DNA of 23,615 nt from RCIO01 sp964629765 (GTDB lineage Bacteria; Pseudomonadota; Alphaproteobacteria; Rhizobiales; Rhizobiaceae): the NCBI GenBank assembly GCA_964629765.1, contig CAZVTK010000063.1, positions 1 through 23,615 on the forward strand, given 5' to 3'. Shown one piece after another: positions 1 through 8,481 of the stretch (positions are counted from its first letter, which is position 1; the number at the start of each line of letters is the position of its first letter). The notes below the pieces were generated by a model. That model was not told where the DNA came from. It did not search any database and saw nothing but the letters and a program-made list of their open reading frames with translations. The position numbers were made by a program, and so were the translations under genes.

Positions 1-70
1 ACCCCCACCCCCCCCCCCCCCCCCCCCCCCGGCCGCCCCGGGCCCCCCCCGCCCCGTGGGGGGGGCCGCG
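1..70. other. Poly-C / GC-only low-complexity edge
   Basis: The first 30 bases are almost pure C (two A interruptions), and the stretch up to about position 70 contains nearly only G and C, with C runs giving way to a G run. It has no coding potential, and nothing comparable occurs elsewhere in the window. It could be a contig-end or homopolymer artefact, or a true low-complexity spacer; the sequence alone cannot decide. Confidence 0.6.
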
Positions 71-108
71 AGGTGCTGACCTCCGGCGGACCAGATCGGG
101 GACGACAC

Positions 109-1509
109 ATGGCAGTGGCGGAAACGAGCGAGCTGGCGGCGGGCGAGGCCCGGGCGTCGAAACGGGCGATCTGGAGCTGGATGCTGTTCGACTGGGCGCA
201 GCAGCCCTTCCACACGCTGGTCATCACCTTCGTCTTCGCGCCCTATTTCGCCGCCCATGTCGCCTCCAACAGCGCCGAGGGGCAGGAGCTGTGGGGCTAT
301 GCCACCGGCATAGGCGGACTGCTGATCGCGCTGGGCTCGCCGGTGCTGGGCGCCATCGCCGATGCCTCGGGACCGCGAAAACCGTGGATCGCCGGCTTCT
401 CCGTGCTCGGCATCCTCGGCTGCTGGATGCTGTGGTACGCCGCGCCGGGCATGAGCGACCTGACATGGGTGCTGTTCTGGATCGCGCTGGCCGTGTTCGG
501 CATGGAGTTCGCCGCCGTCTTCAACAATGCGATGATGCCGACGCTGGTGCCGCGCGCCGAGCTCGGCCGGCTGTCCGGCTCGGCCTGGGGGCTGGGCTAT
601 GTCGGCGGGCTGATCACGCTCGTCGTGGTGCTGGGCTTCCTCTCGGCGTCGGAGACGACCGGACGGACGCTGCTCGGCTTCGCGCCGCTGTTCGGCCTCG
701 ATCCCGTCGCCCATGAGGGCGACCGCGCCAGCGGGCCGTTCACGGCGGTCTGGTACGTGGTGTTCGCCCTGCCGATGATGCTGTTCACGCCCGACGTGGT
801 GCGCAGGAGCACGGCCGGCGCGGTGCGCAAGGGGCTGGCGCGGCTGTGGGAGACGCTGAGGAGCCTGCCGAAGGAGCGCAGCTACTTCTCCTTCCTGATG
901 GGCTCCATGTTCTACCGCGACGCGCTCAACGCGCTCTACACCTTCGGCGGCATCTACGCGGCCGGCGTGCTGGGCTGGTCGATCATCCAGATCGGCATCT
1001 TCGGCATCCTCGCCAACATCACCGGCGCGGTGGGCGCATGGCTCGGCGGCATCGCCGACCAGCGCCACGGGCCGAAGACGGTGGTGGCGTGGTCGGCGCT
1101 TCTGCTGACGGCCTGCTGCATCATCGTCATCTCGACGACGCAGACGCAGGTTCTGTTCGTCACCGTCGCCGCGCCGGGCACGGCGAGCGGTCTGCCCGAC
1201 ATCACCTTCTACGTCGCGGGCGCACTGATCGGCGCCGCCGGAGGCTCGTTGCAGGCGGCCTCGCGCACGCTGCTGGTCGACCAGGTGGACCGCGACCGCG
1301 TGACCGAGGCGTTCGGCCTCTACGCCCTGTCGGGCAAGGCGACGACCTTCATCGGGCCGCTGTCGATCGCCTTCGCCACCGCCTTCTTCGCCTCGGAAGC
1401 CTTCGGCCTGTCGTCGCAGGACGCGCAGCGGCTGGGCGTGACCCCGATCATCGTCCTGTTCCTGATCGGGCTGGTGCTGCTGCCCTGGGTCAAGAGCCGG
1501 AAGTACTGA
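109..1509 (+). CDS. MFS transporter, UMF1 (Atg22-like) family
   Basis: This is an inner-membrane permease of 466 residues made of about twelve hydrophobic segments. The N-terminal DWAQQPF segment (about residues 28-34) followed by a hydrophobic helix is typical of the UMF1/Atg22-like branch of the major facilitator superfamily. A motif-A-like loop, GAIADASGPRKPW, lies near residue 80, and a similar loop, GGIADQRHGPK, follows in the second half. The ATG at 109 was chosen because GGGGA lies just upstream; an upstream GTG at 73 would add 12 residues unlike the family and run towards the poly-C edge. The substrate cannot be inferred; UMF1 members are mostly uncharacterised in bacteria. The gene ends 13 bp from the convergent kinase gene, with no terminator hairpin visible between them. 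Confidence 0.85.
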   Translation: MAVAETSELAAGEARASKRAIWSWMLFDWAQQPFHTLVITFVFAPYFAAHVASNSAEGQELWGYATGIGGLLIALGSPVLGAIADASGPRKPWIAGFSVLGILGCWMLWYAAPGMSDLTWVLFWIALAVFGMEFAAVFNNAMMPTLVPRAELGRLSGSAWGLGYVGGLITLVVVLGFLSASETTGRTLLGFAPLFGLDPVAHEGDRASGPFTAVWYVVFALPMMLFTPDVVRRSTAGAVRKGLARLWETLRSLPKERSYFSFLMGSMFYRDALNALYTFGGIYAAGVLGWSIIQIGIFGILANITGAVGAWLGGIADQRHGPKTVVAWSALLLTACCIIVISTTQTQVLFVTVAAPGTASGLPDITFYVAGALIGAAGGSLQAASRTLLVDQVDRDRVTEAFGLYALSGKATTFIGPLSIAFATAFFASEAFGLSSQDAQRLGVTPIIVLFLIGLVLLPWVKSRKY

Positions 1510-1522
1510 AGGCCGTAGCCGG

Positions 1523-3979
1523 CTAAGCGGTCATCGCCATGTCGGGCGCCGCCATCCACGTCTCCAGCTTGAGCTGGAGCCTGGCGGGCGAGACCGGCTT
1601 GGACAGATAGTCGTCCATGCCGGCTTCGAGGCAGCGCTCGCGGTCGCCCTTCAGCGCGTGGGCGGTGACGCCGATGATAGGCGTGCGCGCCGCCCCGTTC
1701 GACGCCTCGAACTCGCGGATGGCGCGCGTCGCCTCCAGCCCGTTCATCTCCGGCATCGACACGTCCATCAGGATGAGGCGCGGCTTCAGCGTGCGCTGGA
1801 GCTCCACCGCCGTGCGGCCGTTGGAGGCGATGCGGTAGGAGACGCCGAGCCCGTTCAGGATCTGGCTGAAGACGAGCTGGTTCACCTCGTTGTCCTCGGC
1901 GATGAGCACGTCGAGGCCGGGCGTCGGCGCGCGCAGGGACGAGGCGGAGATACGGCTTTCCGGCGCCGGGCTCAGCGCCCTGCGGATCGGCGCGGCCGGC
2001 GCGGCCGGCAGTTCCTCGCCCGCGCGGCGCATGCGTTCGGCGCGCGCGGCCTGCATGGCCGACACGATGGTCTCCAGCAACGCGGAGGAGCGCGCCGGCT
2101 TGTTGAGCTGGGCGGTGATGCCGCATTCGGCGACCATCCGCGTGACGTTGATCTGGTCGACGGAGGACAGGAGCACGATCGGCGTGTCGCGCGTGGCCGG
2201 CGCGGCGCGGATCGCCCGCGCCACCTCGCCGCCGTTCATGTCGGGCATCTGGAAATCGAGGATCACGCAGTCGATCGCAGCACCCAGCTCGGCCGCCCTT
2301 TCGAGGAAGGCGAGGCCCATGCGGCCGCTCTCGGCCGCGGCGCAGTCGAAGCCCCAGCTCTTGAGCTGCTCGGTGATGATCTGCCGGTTGATCGGATTGT
2401 CGTCGATGGCGAGCACGCGCGCGCCGGTCACGTCGAGCGGCAGCGGCTTCGGCTTCTCCGCGCTCTCGTCGACGGGAAAGACGGCCGTGAACCAGAAGGT
2501 CGAGCCCTTGCCGTATTCGCTGCTGGCGCCGATCCCGCCGCCCATCAGCTCGACCAGCCGCGAGGCGATGGCGAGGCCGAGGCCGGTGCCTTCGTGGCGG
2601 CGGGTCGAGGAGGCGTCGACCTGCGCGAATTTTTCGAACACGGTGGCGAGCTTGTCCTGCGGGATGCCGATGCCGGTATCCTCGACGGTCACCTTCACCT
2701 CGACCATGCCGTCGCCGCGCGGCACGCGCGAGATGTCGACCAGCACATGGCCGCGCTCGGTGAACTTCACCGCATTGCCGACGAGGTTGGTCGTCACCTG
2801 CCGGAAGCGCCCGACATCGCCCACCACCGACAGCGGCAGGTCCGGGTCGACGCGCACGATCAGCTCGAGATCCTTTTCCGCCACCTTGGTGGAGACGAGC
2901 GTGGCGACGTCCTCCACCGCCTCGCCGATGCGGAAGGGCGCGGGATCGAGCACGAGCTGGCCGGCGTCGATCTTGGAGAAGTCGAGGATGTCGTTGATGA
3001 TCGTCAGCAGCGCGTTGCCCGACTTGACGATGACGTCGACGAACATGGACTGGCGCTGGTCGAGATCGGTGCGGGCGAGCAGCTCGGCCATGCCGAGCAC
3101 GCCGTTCATCGGCGTGCGGATCTCGTGGCTCATGTTCGCCAGGAACTCGGACTTGGCGCGATCGGCCGATTCGGCCTTCACCCGGGCCTGCTCGACCGAT
3201 TCCTTGGCGTCGCTGAGGTTGCGGTGAGCGTCCTCGATGTTCTTCGCCATCGGCTCGAAGACGCGCAGCACGACCAGCGTGCCCGAGACGAGCATGATCA
3301 GCGTGACGATGAACATCGCCCATTGCAGCGCGCCCCAGCTACGCTCCATGCCGGCGTCGAGCCCGTCGAGCGTCGCGGCGAGGTTGGGCCGCACCCGCCC
3401 GTTGGCGACCGTGTGCAGCTCGGCGAAGACGCGCTGGGCGGCCGGCAGCGAGACGTCCGTGAAGATGTCGAGCCGGTCGGCGTGGGTCAGCACCTCCTTG
3501 ATGTCCTTGCGCAGCGAGCGTTCCCACAGGTCCAGCACAGCGGGCGGCATGACGAGCCCGGCGACGCGCGCCAGCATCGCGTTGTGACTGGCGGCGCCGG
3601 CGGCGGCGGCTTCCTCCTCGGCGATCAGCACGCTCTCGCCGCGCCCCATCGTGTCGCCGGACGACAGGCGCAGCGCGTCGTAGGCCTCGTCGAGGCCGTT
3701 GATCGCCTCGTGCAGGGCGGCGCGCACGGCCTGCACGGCGCCGCGCTTGACGTCGGCATCGGCCAGCATGCGCGAATTGTCGAGCTGGAGCGCGTTATAG
3801 AGAACGTTGTCGACGGCGTCGGCGGTGTAGCGCACGAGCTCGGCGAACTTGCCGTCGGTCTTGGCCTGCTGCGCCTTCCACAGGATGAAGCCCGCCCCGC
3901 TGCCGACCGCCATCACGAAGCCGAGCAGGATGAAGACCAGGCGGCTGCGCAGATAGGAGCGCGTGATGGCGGACGACAT
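1523..3979 (-). CDS. Membrane hybrid sensor histidine kinase with two receiver domains
   Basis: This 818-residue protein is a membrane-bound two-component sensor. It has a transmembrane segment near residues 14-34, a periplasmic sensor region of about 185 residues without a recognised fold, a second transmembrane segment near 221-239 and a short coiled linker. The HisKA domain follows with phospho-acceptor His285 in MSHEIRTPMN. The ATPase domain shows the N box near 397-406, DTGIGIP at 434-440 and GTGLGLA at 464-470. Receiver 1 has Asp526/527, phospho-acceptor Asp575 and Lys627; receiver 2 has Glu695/Asp696, Asp739 and Lys794. No Hpt domain is present, so a separate phosphotransfer protein would be needed for a full relay. 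The ATG at 3979 has GGAG 11 bp upstream and is preferred to a TTG at 4024. No cognate response regulator lies in the window, so the signal is unknown. Confidence 0.9.
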   Translation of the reverse strand: MSSAITRSYLRSRLVFILLGFVMAVGSGAGFILWKAQQAKTDGKFAELVRYTADAVDNVLYNALQLDNSRMLADADVKRGAVQAVRAALHEAINGLDEAYDALRLSSGDTMGRGESVLIAEEEAAAAGAASHNAMLARVAGLVMPPAVLDLWERSLRKDIKEVLTHADRLDIFTDVSLPAAQRVFAELHTVANGRVRPNLAATLDGLDAGMERSWGALQWAMFIVTLIMLVSGTLVVLRVFEPMAKNIEDAHRNLSDAKESVEQARVKAESADRAKSEFLANMSHEIRTPMNGVLGMAELLARTDLDQRQSMFVDVIVKSGNALLTIINDILDFSKIDAGQLVLDPAPFRIGEAVEDVATLVSTKVAEKDLELIVRVDPDLPLSVVGDVGRFRQVTTNLVGNAVKFTERGHVLVDISRVPRGDGMVEVKVTVEDTGIGIPQDKLATVFEKFAQVDASSTRRHEGTGLGLAIASRLVELMGGGIGASSEYGKGSTFWFTAVFPVDESAEKPKPLPLDVTGARVLAIDDNPINRQIITEQLKSWGFDCAAAESGRMGLAFLERAAELGAAIDCVILDFQMPDMNGGEVARAIRAAPATRDTPIVLLSSVDQINVTRMVAECGITAQLNKPARSSALLETIVSAMQAARAERMRRAGEELPAAPAAPIRRALSPAPESRISASSLRAPTPGLDVLIAEDNEVNQLVFSQILNGLGVSYRIASNGRTAVELQRTLKPRLILMDVSMPEMNGLEATRAIREFEASNGAARTPIIGVTAHALKGDRERCLEAGMDDYLSKPVSPARLQLKLETWMAAPDMAMTA

Positions 3980-4078
3980 GAACGCGGGTACTCCGGTACG
4001 CAACGAACGCAACAAGAGCGTCAATATCGAGCAATCGGATTAAGCCGCGCTTAACGATGCGCCCCGGCGGAGTCGGCG

Positions 4079-4990
4079 TCAGGAGCGCCGGTCGGCGACG
4101 AAATGCGCGGCCGCCACCAGCAGGGCCGCGCCGTCGCCATAGGGCTCCAGCAGCTCGCCCGCCTGCCCGACCAGCCCGGCAAGCTGGCGGCGCGCCCAGC
4201 CGGAACCGTGGAGGGCCGCGAGCGTCGCCTTGCCGGCGGCGGCGTCCTTGCCGGTCGCCTTGCCCATCGCGCCCGCATCGGCGGTGAGATCCAGCAGATC
4301 GTCGGCGAGCTGGAAGGCGAGGCCGATCGCGTCGCCAAAGGCCGAAAGCCGCTCGCGATGCTGCGGCTCCGCGCCCGCCATGACCGGCCCCGCCTCGCAG
4401 GCGAAGCGGATCAGCGCGCCGGTCTTCATCGCCTGGAGGCGGATGATGCCGGCCTCGTCGGGCGCGCGCTGCTCGGCCTCAAGGTCGAGCATCTGCCCGC
4501 CCGCCATGCCGCCCAGTCCGGCGGCGCGCGAGAGCATGGCAACGAGCGCGACGCGGCTTTCGGCGGGCAGCTCGGCCGAGGCCACCACGTCGAAGGCCAT
4601 GGTCAGCAGCGCGTCGCCGGCGAGGATCGCGGTCGCCTCGTCGAAGGCGCGATGCACCGTCGGCTGGCCGCGGCGCAAATCGTCGTCGTCCATGGCCGGC
4701 AGATCGTCATGGACCAGAGAGTAGCAATGGACCAGCTCCAGCGCCGCCGCGATGTCCAGCGCGGCGGCGTCGGGCGCGCCGAACAGGGCCGCGCTCTCCA
4801 TGACGAGCAGCGGGCGGAACCGCTTGCCGCCGTTGAGCACGCCGTGGCGCATGGCCGCCAGCAGCCGATCGGGCCGGGCGATCTCGCCGCCCAGCGGGCG
4901 CGCGGACAGCAATGCGTCGAGCCGACGCTCGACGCGCAGGGCCGCGCCGGCGAGCGCGGCGGCGAAATGGTGTGCGGGATCCCCCTTCAT
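4079..4990 (-). CDS. ispA: Polyprenyl synthetase, farnesyl-diphosphate-synthase type
   Basis: This is a cytosolic trans-isoprenyl diphosphate synthase of 303 residues, expected to condense isopentenyl diphosphate with allylic diphosphates to give C15 (possibly C20) precursors for undecaprenyl phosphate, quinones and hopanoids. The first Asp-rich motif is HDDLPAMDDDDLRRG (residues 94-108), with the two-residue insertion typical of bacterial type FPPS. The second is FQLADDLLD (226-234), followed by the GKATGKD and GKAT segments characteristic of IspA. NGGKRFRP (53-60) supplies substrate-binding Lys/Arg. The ATG at 4990 is preferred over a TTG at 5011, although no strong ribosome-binding site is visible. 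It is divergent from mtgA. Chain length cannot be fixed from sequence; a GGPP synthase is the main alternative. Confidence 0.85.
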   Translation of the reverse strand: MKGDPAHHFAAALAGAALRVERRLDALLSARPLGGEIARPDRLLAAMRHGVLNGGKRFRPLLVMESAALFGAPDAAALDIAAALELVHCYSLVHDDLPAMDDDDLRRGQPTVHRAFDEATAILAGDALLTMAFDVVASAELPAESRVALVAMLSRAAGLGGMAGGQMLDLEAEQRAPDEAGIIRLQAMKTGALIRFACEAGPVMAGAEPQHRERLSAFGDAIGLAFQLADDLLDLTADAGAMGKATGKDAAAGKATLAALHGSGWARRQLAGLVGQAGELLEPYGDGAALLVAAAHFVADRRS

Positions 4991-5113
4991 GGGCGCATGC
5001 GATGCCCACAAACGCCGGGCGGGTCAAGCCGCCCGGCAAGGGCGCTGCGGATCGGGGGTTGGGCCGGCCGGGGAAGGAGGCTAAGACGAGAGGGGAAAGG
5101 TCTTGCGGTGGCG

Positions 5114-5857
5114 ATGGAACCGGCAATCGACGCGGATGAGGTGCGCCCGCGCGGCGGCAGGCGGCGGGAGCGGCGCCGCGGCCTTGTCGCGCGCCTGCTG
5201 CGCTACGCCCTGGTCGCGATCGTGGCGCTGGGCGCGCTGCCGCTGGCGCTGACGCTGTTCTACGCCATTCCGCCGGTGCGGCCGATCTCCAACCTCATGG
5301 CGGCCGACCTTGTCACCATGCGGGGCTACGACCGCCAGTGGGTCGGTATCGACGACATGGGCGCGGCCCTCGTCAATTCGGTGATGATGTCGGAGGACGG
5401 CCGCTTTTGCAGCCATGGCGGCGTCGACTGGGGCGCGATGAACCTCGTCATCGAGGAGATGCTGTCCGGCGAGGGCTCGCGCGGCGCCTCCACCATCCCC
5501 ATGCAGGCGGTGAAGAACCTCTTTTTGTGGCACGGCCGCTCCTATGTGAGGAAGGCGCTGGAGGTGCCGCTCGCCGTGTGGTTCGACTTCATGCTGCCGA
5601 AGCGGCGGGTCATGGAGATCTATCTCAACATCGCCGAATGGGCGCCGGGCGTCTACGGCGCGGAGGCGGCGGCGCGGCACCATTTCGGCCGCTCGGCCAA
5701 AAGCCTGACGGCGCGGCAGGCGGCGCTGCTGGCGGTGACGCTGCCGAGCCCGCGCACGCGCAACCCGGCCAAGCCGAGCCCGGCCCTGAACCGGCTCGCC
5801 TCGATCGTGCAGGCGCGCGCCGAGAAAGCAGGCGGCTACAACGGGTGCCTCAAATAG
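5114..5857 (+). CDS. mtgA: Monofunctional biosynthetic peptidoglycan transglycosylase
   Basis: This glycosyltransferase-51 enzyme of 247 residues polymerises lipid II into glycan strands at the outer face of the inner membrane and has no transpeptidase domain. It has a basic N-terminus, one membrane anchor near residues 31-52, the catalytic Glu94 in MSEDGRFCSHGGVD, the GASTIPMQAVKNLFLW motif (about 124-139) and the second catalytic Glu168 in VMEIYLNIAEW. The length is usual for MtgA. The second motif carries PMQ where E. coli-type enzymes have a QQ pair; I believe this variant is normal in rhizobial MtgA. The ATG at 5114 is used; a GTG at 5108 fits the purine-rich AGGGGAAAGG at 5091-5100 slightly better and would add two residues. 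The gene is divergent from the prenyl synthase, whose product feeds the undecaprenyl carrier of lipid II. Confidence 0.93.
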   Translation: MEPAIDADEVRPRGGRRRERRRGLVARLLRYALVAIVALGALPLALTLFYAIPPVRPISNLMAADLVTMRGYDRQWVGIDDMGAALVNSVMMSEDGRFCSHGGVDWGAMNLVIEEMLSGEGSRGASTIPMQAVKNLFLWHGRSYVRKALEVPLAVWFDFMLPKRRVMEIYLNIAEWAPGVYGAEAAARHHFGRSAKSLTARQAALLAVTLPSPRTRNPAKPSPALNRLASIVQARAEKAGGYNGCLK

Positions 5858-5891
5858 GGGGGCGCCTGCGGCGAAAAAATCGGCGGAAACG

Positions 5892-5919
5892 CTGGCAAAA
5901 GCCGCGCGCCTCGTATATA
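5892..5919 (+). promoter_or_regulatory. Putative rpmF promoter
   Basis: CTGGCA (5892-5897) and TATATA (5914-5919) are separated by 16 bp about 90 bp before rpmF. Each box matches four of six positions of the housekeeping consensus. No experimental support. Confidence 0.35.
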
Positions 5920-6011
5920 GGCACCCGACTTTCAAGGATGTTCGCCGCCAGGAGGCCGCCCGCACGGGTGGTTTTCCAGCGAGACGGCGGCAGTGAGACT
6001 GGAGCAGTTCC

Positions 6012-6194
6012 GTGGCCGTACCCAAAAGAAAGACCTCGCCGTCCAAGCGCGGCATGCGCCGCTCGGCCGACGCGCTGAAGGCCCCGTCCTATGTCGAGGA
6101 CAAGAATTCCGGCGAGATGCGCCGCCCGCACCACATCGACCTGAAGACCGGCATGTATCGCGGCCGTCAGGTGCTGGAGCCGAAGGAGGGCTGA
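6012..6194 (+). CDS. rpmF: 50S ribosomal protein L32
   Basis: This 60-residue, strongly basic protein opens with MAVPKRKTSPSKRGMRRSAD, the diagnostic start of bacterial L32, and contains the HHIDLKTGMYRGRQVL stretch seen in alphaproteobacterial L32. It is a structural protein of the large ribosomal subunit near the peptidyl-transferase exit region. It lacks the four zinc-binding cysteines found in some L32 paralogues, so it is the zinc-independent form. The start is GTG, supported by GGAG at 6001-6004 with a 7-base spacer. It stands alone between a putative promoter and a strong terminator, so it is probably a monocistronic unit; mtgA lies upstream on the same strand. Confidence 0.97.
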   Translation: MAVPKRKTSPSKRGMRRSADALKAPSYVEDKNSGEMRRPHHIDLKTGMYRGRQVLEPKEG

Positions 6195-6220
6195 GCCCTT
6201 CTTCCTTCGCGACGAAAGGC

Positions 6221-6252
6221 AGGACCGGCCAGTGCCGGTCCTTTGCTTTTTT
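6221..6252 (+). terminator. Rho-independent terminator of rpmF
   Basis: A perfect 9-bp stem, AGGACCGGC (6221-6229) with GCCGGTCCT (6234-6242), has a four-base loop and is followed by a T-rich tail (TTGCTTTTTT). It starts 26 bp after the rpmF stop codon. Confidence 0.88.
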
Positions 6253-6334
6253 GTGCGCCATGCGGCGCTTGACGACCCGGCGCGCCGCGTCCCACATGGC
6301 GCCTTCCCCCACATGGCGCCCTCGGAGTCCTGCC

Positions 6335-6736
6335 ATGCTGTCGAACATCCCGCTGATGCTGGTCCCGTTCGTACTCTACAATCTGGGGCTGACCGGGCTG
6401 CTGGGCGGCGGCGCCAGCCCGTGGGGCACCGTCCTGTTCTCCCTGCCGATGCTGTCCGGCGGCGTCTGGTCGATGACGCTCGCCGACCTCATCGTGGTCG
6501 TCGCGCTGGTGCTGCTCTTCGTCGAGGTGCTGAAGGCGACCCGCACCAGCAACTCGTCGGTGATCGACCATCTGCTGTCGCTCGCCGTGCTGGTGCTGTT
6601 CATCGTCGAGTTCCTGCTGGTCGAGGGCGCGGCGACCAGCCTGTTCTTCGTGCTGATGTTCATCGCCGCGGTCGACGTGCTCGCCGGCTTCTCCGTCTCG
6701 CTGCGGGCGGCGAGCCGCGACATCAGCATCCGCTGA
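6335..6736 (+). CDS. Small integral membrane protein of unknown function
   Basis: This is a 133-residue protein with four predicted hydrophobic segments (roughly residues 5-25, 47-68, 81-99 and 104-121) and short polar connections. It has no signal peptidase site and no motif I can assign. The ATG at 6335 has CGGAG 7-8 bases upstream and follows the rpmF terminator; a longer in-frame extension would run back through that terminator and rpmF, so it is rejected. The gene converges on the GlcG/HbpS-like gene with only a 2-bp gap. I recognise no function; being near rpmF is not evidence of a ribosomal role. Confidence 0.8.
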   Translation: MLSNIPLMLVPFVLYNLGLTGLLGGGASPWGTVLFSLPMLSGGVWSMTLADLIVVVALVLLFVEVLKATRTSNSSVIDHLLSLAVLVLFIVEFLLVEGAATSLFFVLMFIAAVDVLAGFSVSLRAASRDISIR

Positions 6737-6738
6737 AT

Positions 6739-7170
6739 TCAGCCGCCGTCGCCGACGAGCCCGGCCGCCTCGACGCCGGCAAGCGCGGCGATCTCGTCAT
6801 TGTCCGACGTGTCGCCGGTCACGCCGACCGCGCCGAGCAGGACGCCCGTGCGCGACTTCACCAGCACGCCGCCGGCCACCGGCACGATGCGCCCGCCCGA
6901 AACGCCCGACAGGCCGGTGAAGAAATGCGGGCGCTCCACCGCCATCTTGCCCACGGTACGCGACCCCGCTCCCACGGCGAGCGCCCCGTAGGCCTTTCCG
7001 AAGGCAATGTCGAAGCGCAGCATGGACGCGCCGTCCTGCCGCTGGAAGGCGAGCGGATGGCCGCCCGCGTCGAGCACGCAGATCGCCAGCGGCTTGAGCC
7101 CGAGCTCCTTCGCCCGCGTAAAGCCGGCGCCGATGATCCTGTTGGCCTTGGCAAGGGAAAGCTGCGTCAT
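6739..7170 (-). CDS. GlcG/HbpS family (DUF336) protein, possible haem-binding
   Basis: This 143-residue soluble protein matches the GlcG/HbpS fold family by its N-terminal LSLAKANRIIGAGFTRAKELG helix, the LAICVLDAGGHPLAFQRQDGA strand-turn region, and the C-terminal VPVAGGVLVK...LLGAVGVTGDTSDNDE segment. Members include Streptomyces HbpS, which binds haem, and GlcG proteins linked to glycolate genes; most members have no proven role. No signal peptide is evident, so it is probably cytoplasmic. The start is strongly supported by GGAGG four bases before the ATG. No glycolate or haem genes are nearby, so the family name alone carries the call. Confidence 0.85.
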   Translation of the reverse strand: MTQLSLAKANRIIGAGFTRAKELGLKPLAICVLDAGGHPLAFQRQDGASMLRFDIAFGKAYGALAVGAGSRTVGKMAVERPHFFTGLSGVSGGRIVPVAGGVLVKSRTGVLLGAVGVTGDTSDNDEIAALAGVEAAGLVGDGG

Positions 7171-7305
7171 CGTTCCTCCGTCTCGATCACCGTCGCCGGC
7201 AGGTCCGGCCGCGACGGATGTGTACGGTCGGGGCGGCAGTTTCGCAACGGTGCAAACGTCGGCGGAACCGGGCCTGATAAGATGCGGCCGGGCCGAAAAA
7301 CCCGG

Positions 7306-7737
7306 TCAGGCGCCGTTGTCAGGTCCGCGCGGGCTCGGGCGCCCGAGCATCAGCCGGCACACCAGCAGGCAGAGCGCGGCCGCGCCGACATGCGTCGCCA
7401 CCATCGTCGCCGTGACGAAGCCGTCCCCGTCGGCCCGCAGCGCGGTGAACACGGAGAGCACGGCCGCCGCCAGGATCGCCGGCCACCATTCGAGGCGGCC
7501 GCGCCAGAGAGCCATCCCCGCCGCGACGACGCCCGTGGCGATGGCCTGAAGGCCGCCGGCGAGGTAGGCGATCGGAAAGTAGACGATCACCAGGAGCAGC
7601 GGCACGACGCCGATGGAATCGTCCGGGCGCAGCACGCCGCCCTCCACGCTCAGCATCAGGCCGGCGACGAGGGTGCCGAACAGAGGCCCCAGCAGCGTGA
7701 AGACGAGAAGAATCGCGACGGCCGAACCGCGGGTCAT
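7306..7737 (-). CDS. Small hydrophobic membrane protein, unknown function
   Basis: This 143-residue protein has about four hydrophobic segments (near residues 6-30, 43-68, 80-97 and 108-127) and ends in a short polar tail. No family motif is recognised. The ATG at 7737 was taken as the start because the first membrane segment begins a few residues later; a GTG at 7785 would add 16 residues. Neither start has a strong ribosome-binding site. It lies downstream of phaR on the same strand, with a 69-bp gap, so co-transcription is possible, but nothing ties it to polyhydroxybutyrate metabolism. Confidence 0.65.
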   Translation of the reverse strand: MTRGSAVAILLVFTLLGPLFGTLVAGLMLSVEGGVLRPDDSIGVVPLLLVIVYFPIAYLAGGLQAIATGVVAAGMALWRGRLEWWPAILAAAVLSVFTALRADGDGFVTATMVATHVGAAALCLLVCRLMLGRPSPRGPDNGA

Positions 7738-7806
7738 GTCAGGCTGTCCGGAGCAGGGCACACTGGTCGCAGGGCCGGGCTGCACGTGCAGGCGGGCGAA
7801 TCGCCG

Positions 7807-8412
7807 CTAGCGCCGGCCCATGGAGTCGATCTTGCGCTGCATGGCCGCGATCTGCTCGCGCAGCTCGCTGAGATCGTCCGCGCCGGAGGGCGAGGCAGCC
7901 CCGCGCCCCGCCGGCTCCTGTTCCGGTTCCGGCGCCGTGGGGAACGGCGTGAACATGCGCATGGCGTTCTGGAACAGCTCGACATTGCGCCGTGCCTGCT
8001 CCTCGAACGCCTTCATCGGCGCGGTCGACATCACGTCCATCGGGTTCTTGCCGAACGCCTCGTTCATCTGCTCGCGAAAGCGCTCCTGCTCCTTGGCGAA
8101 GGCGATCATCGACTGCTCGAGGAAGCTCGGCACCACCGCCTGCATCTGGTCGCCGTAGAAGGCGATGAGCTGGCGCAGGAACGGGATCGGCAGCATGTTC
8201 TGCCCGTCCTTGTTCTCCAGCTCGAAGATGATCTGGGTCAGCACCGAATGGGTGATGTCGTCGCCGGACTTGGCGTCCTGCACGGAGAAATCCTCGCCGC
8301 GCTTCACCATCTCGGCCAGGTCTTCCAGCGTCACATAGGTGGACGTGCCGGTGTTGTAGAGGCGTCGGTTGGCGTATTTCTTGATGACGACCGGTTCGTC
8401 CTTGGCGGGCAT
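7807..8412 (-). CDS. phaR: Polyhydroxyalkanoate synthesis repressor PhaR (AniA)
   Basis: This is a 201-residue cytoplasmic DNA-binding regulator that in related bacteria binds PHB granules and represses phasin and PHB genes when no polymer is present. The N-terminal domain (about residues 8-70) carries the diagnostic IKKYANRRLYNTGTSTYVTLEDL start and ITHSVLTQIIFE. A PHB_acc-type region (about 72-110, PIPFLRQLIAFYGDQMQAVVPSFLEQSM) follows, then a proline/glutamate linker and a C-terminal helix. GGGAGGAA sits four bases before the ATG at 8412. It is divergent from phaA across a 272-bp region with repeated TGCGGCA motifs, the classic rhizobial aniA/phaAB layout. It probably also controls its own promoter. 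Confidence 0.95.
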   Translation of the reverse strand: MPAKDEPVVIKKYANRRLYNTGTSTYVTLEDLAEMVKRGEDFSVQDAKSGDDITHSVLTQIIFELENKDGQNMLPIPFLRQLIAFYGDQMQAVVPSFLEQSMIAFAKEQERFREQMNEAFGKNPMDVMSTAPMKAFEEQARRNVELFQNAMRMFTPFPTAPEPEQEPAGRGAASPSGADDLSELREQIAAMQRKIDSMGRR

Positions 8413-8481
8413 CGCGTTCCTCCCAACACCCAATCCTGAAGCCGCGTCGGCCGGTCGACGCCGGCCGCTTCCTTCGGCAAT

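Noticed and set aside
1658..4054. Long plus-strand open frame of 798 codons opposite the histidine kinase
   Set aside because: It is antisense to a gene with clear kinase and receiver motifs, its translation is Arg/His/Gly/Asp-biased without any domain, and it arises from high third-position GC.
4103..5113. Upstream extension of the mtgA frame through the prenyl synthase gene
   Set aside because: The extension is antisense to a well-supported gene; the true start is at 5114 or 5108.
7240..7320. Terminator after the small membrane protein gene at 7306-7737
   Set aside because: A CCGGG/CCCGG pairing is possible, but the T run lies in the loop rather than after the stem, so it does not fit an intrinsic terminator.
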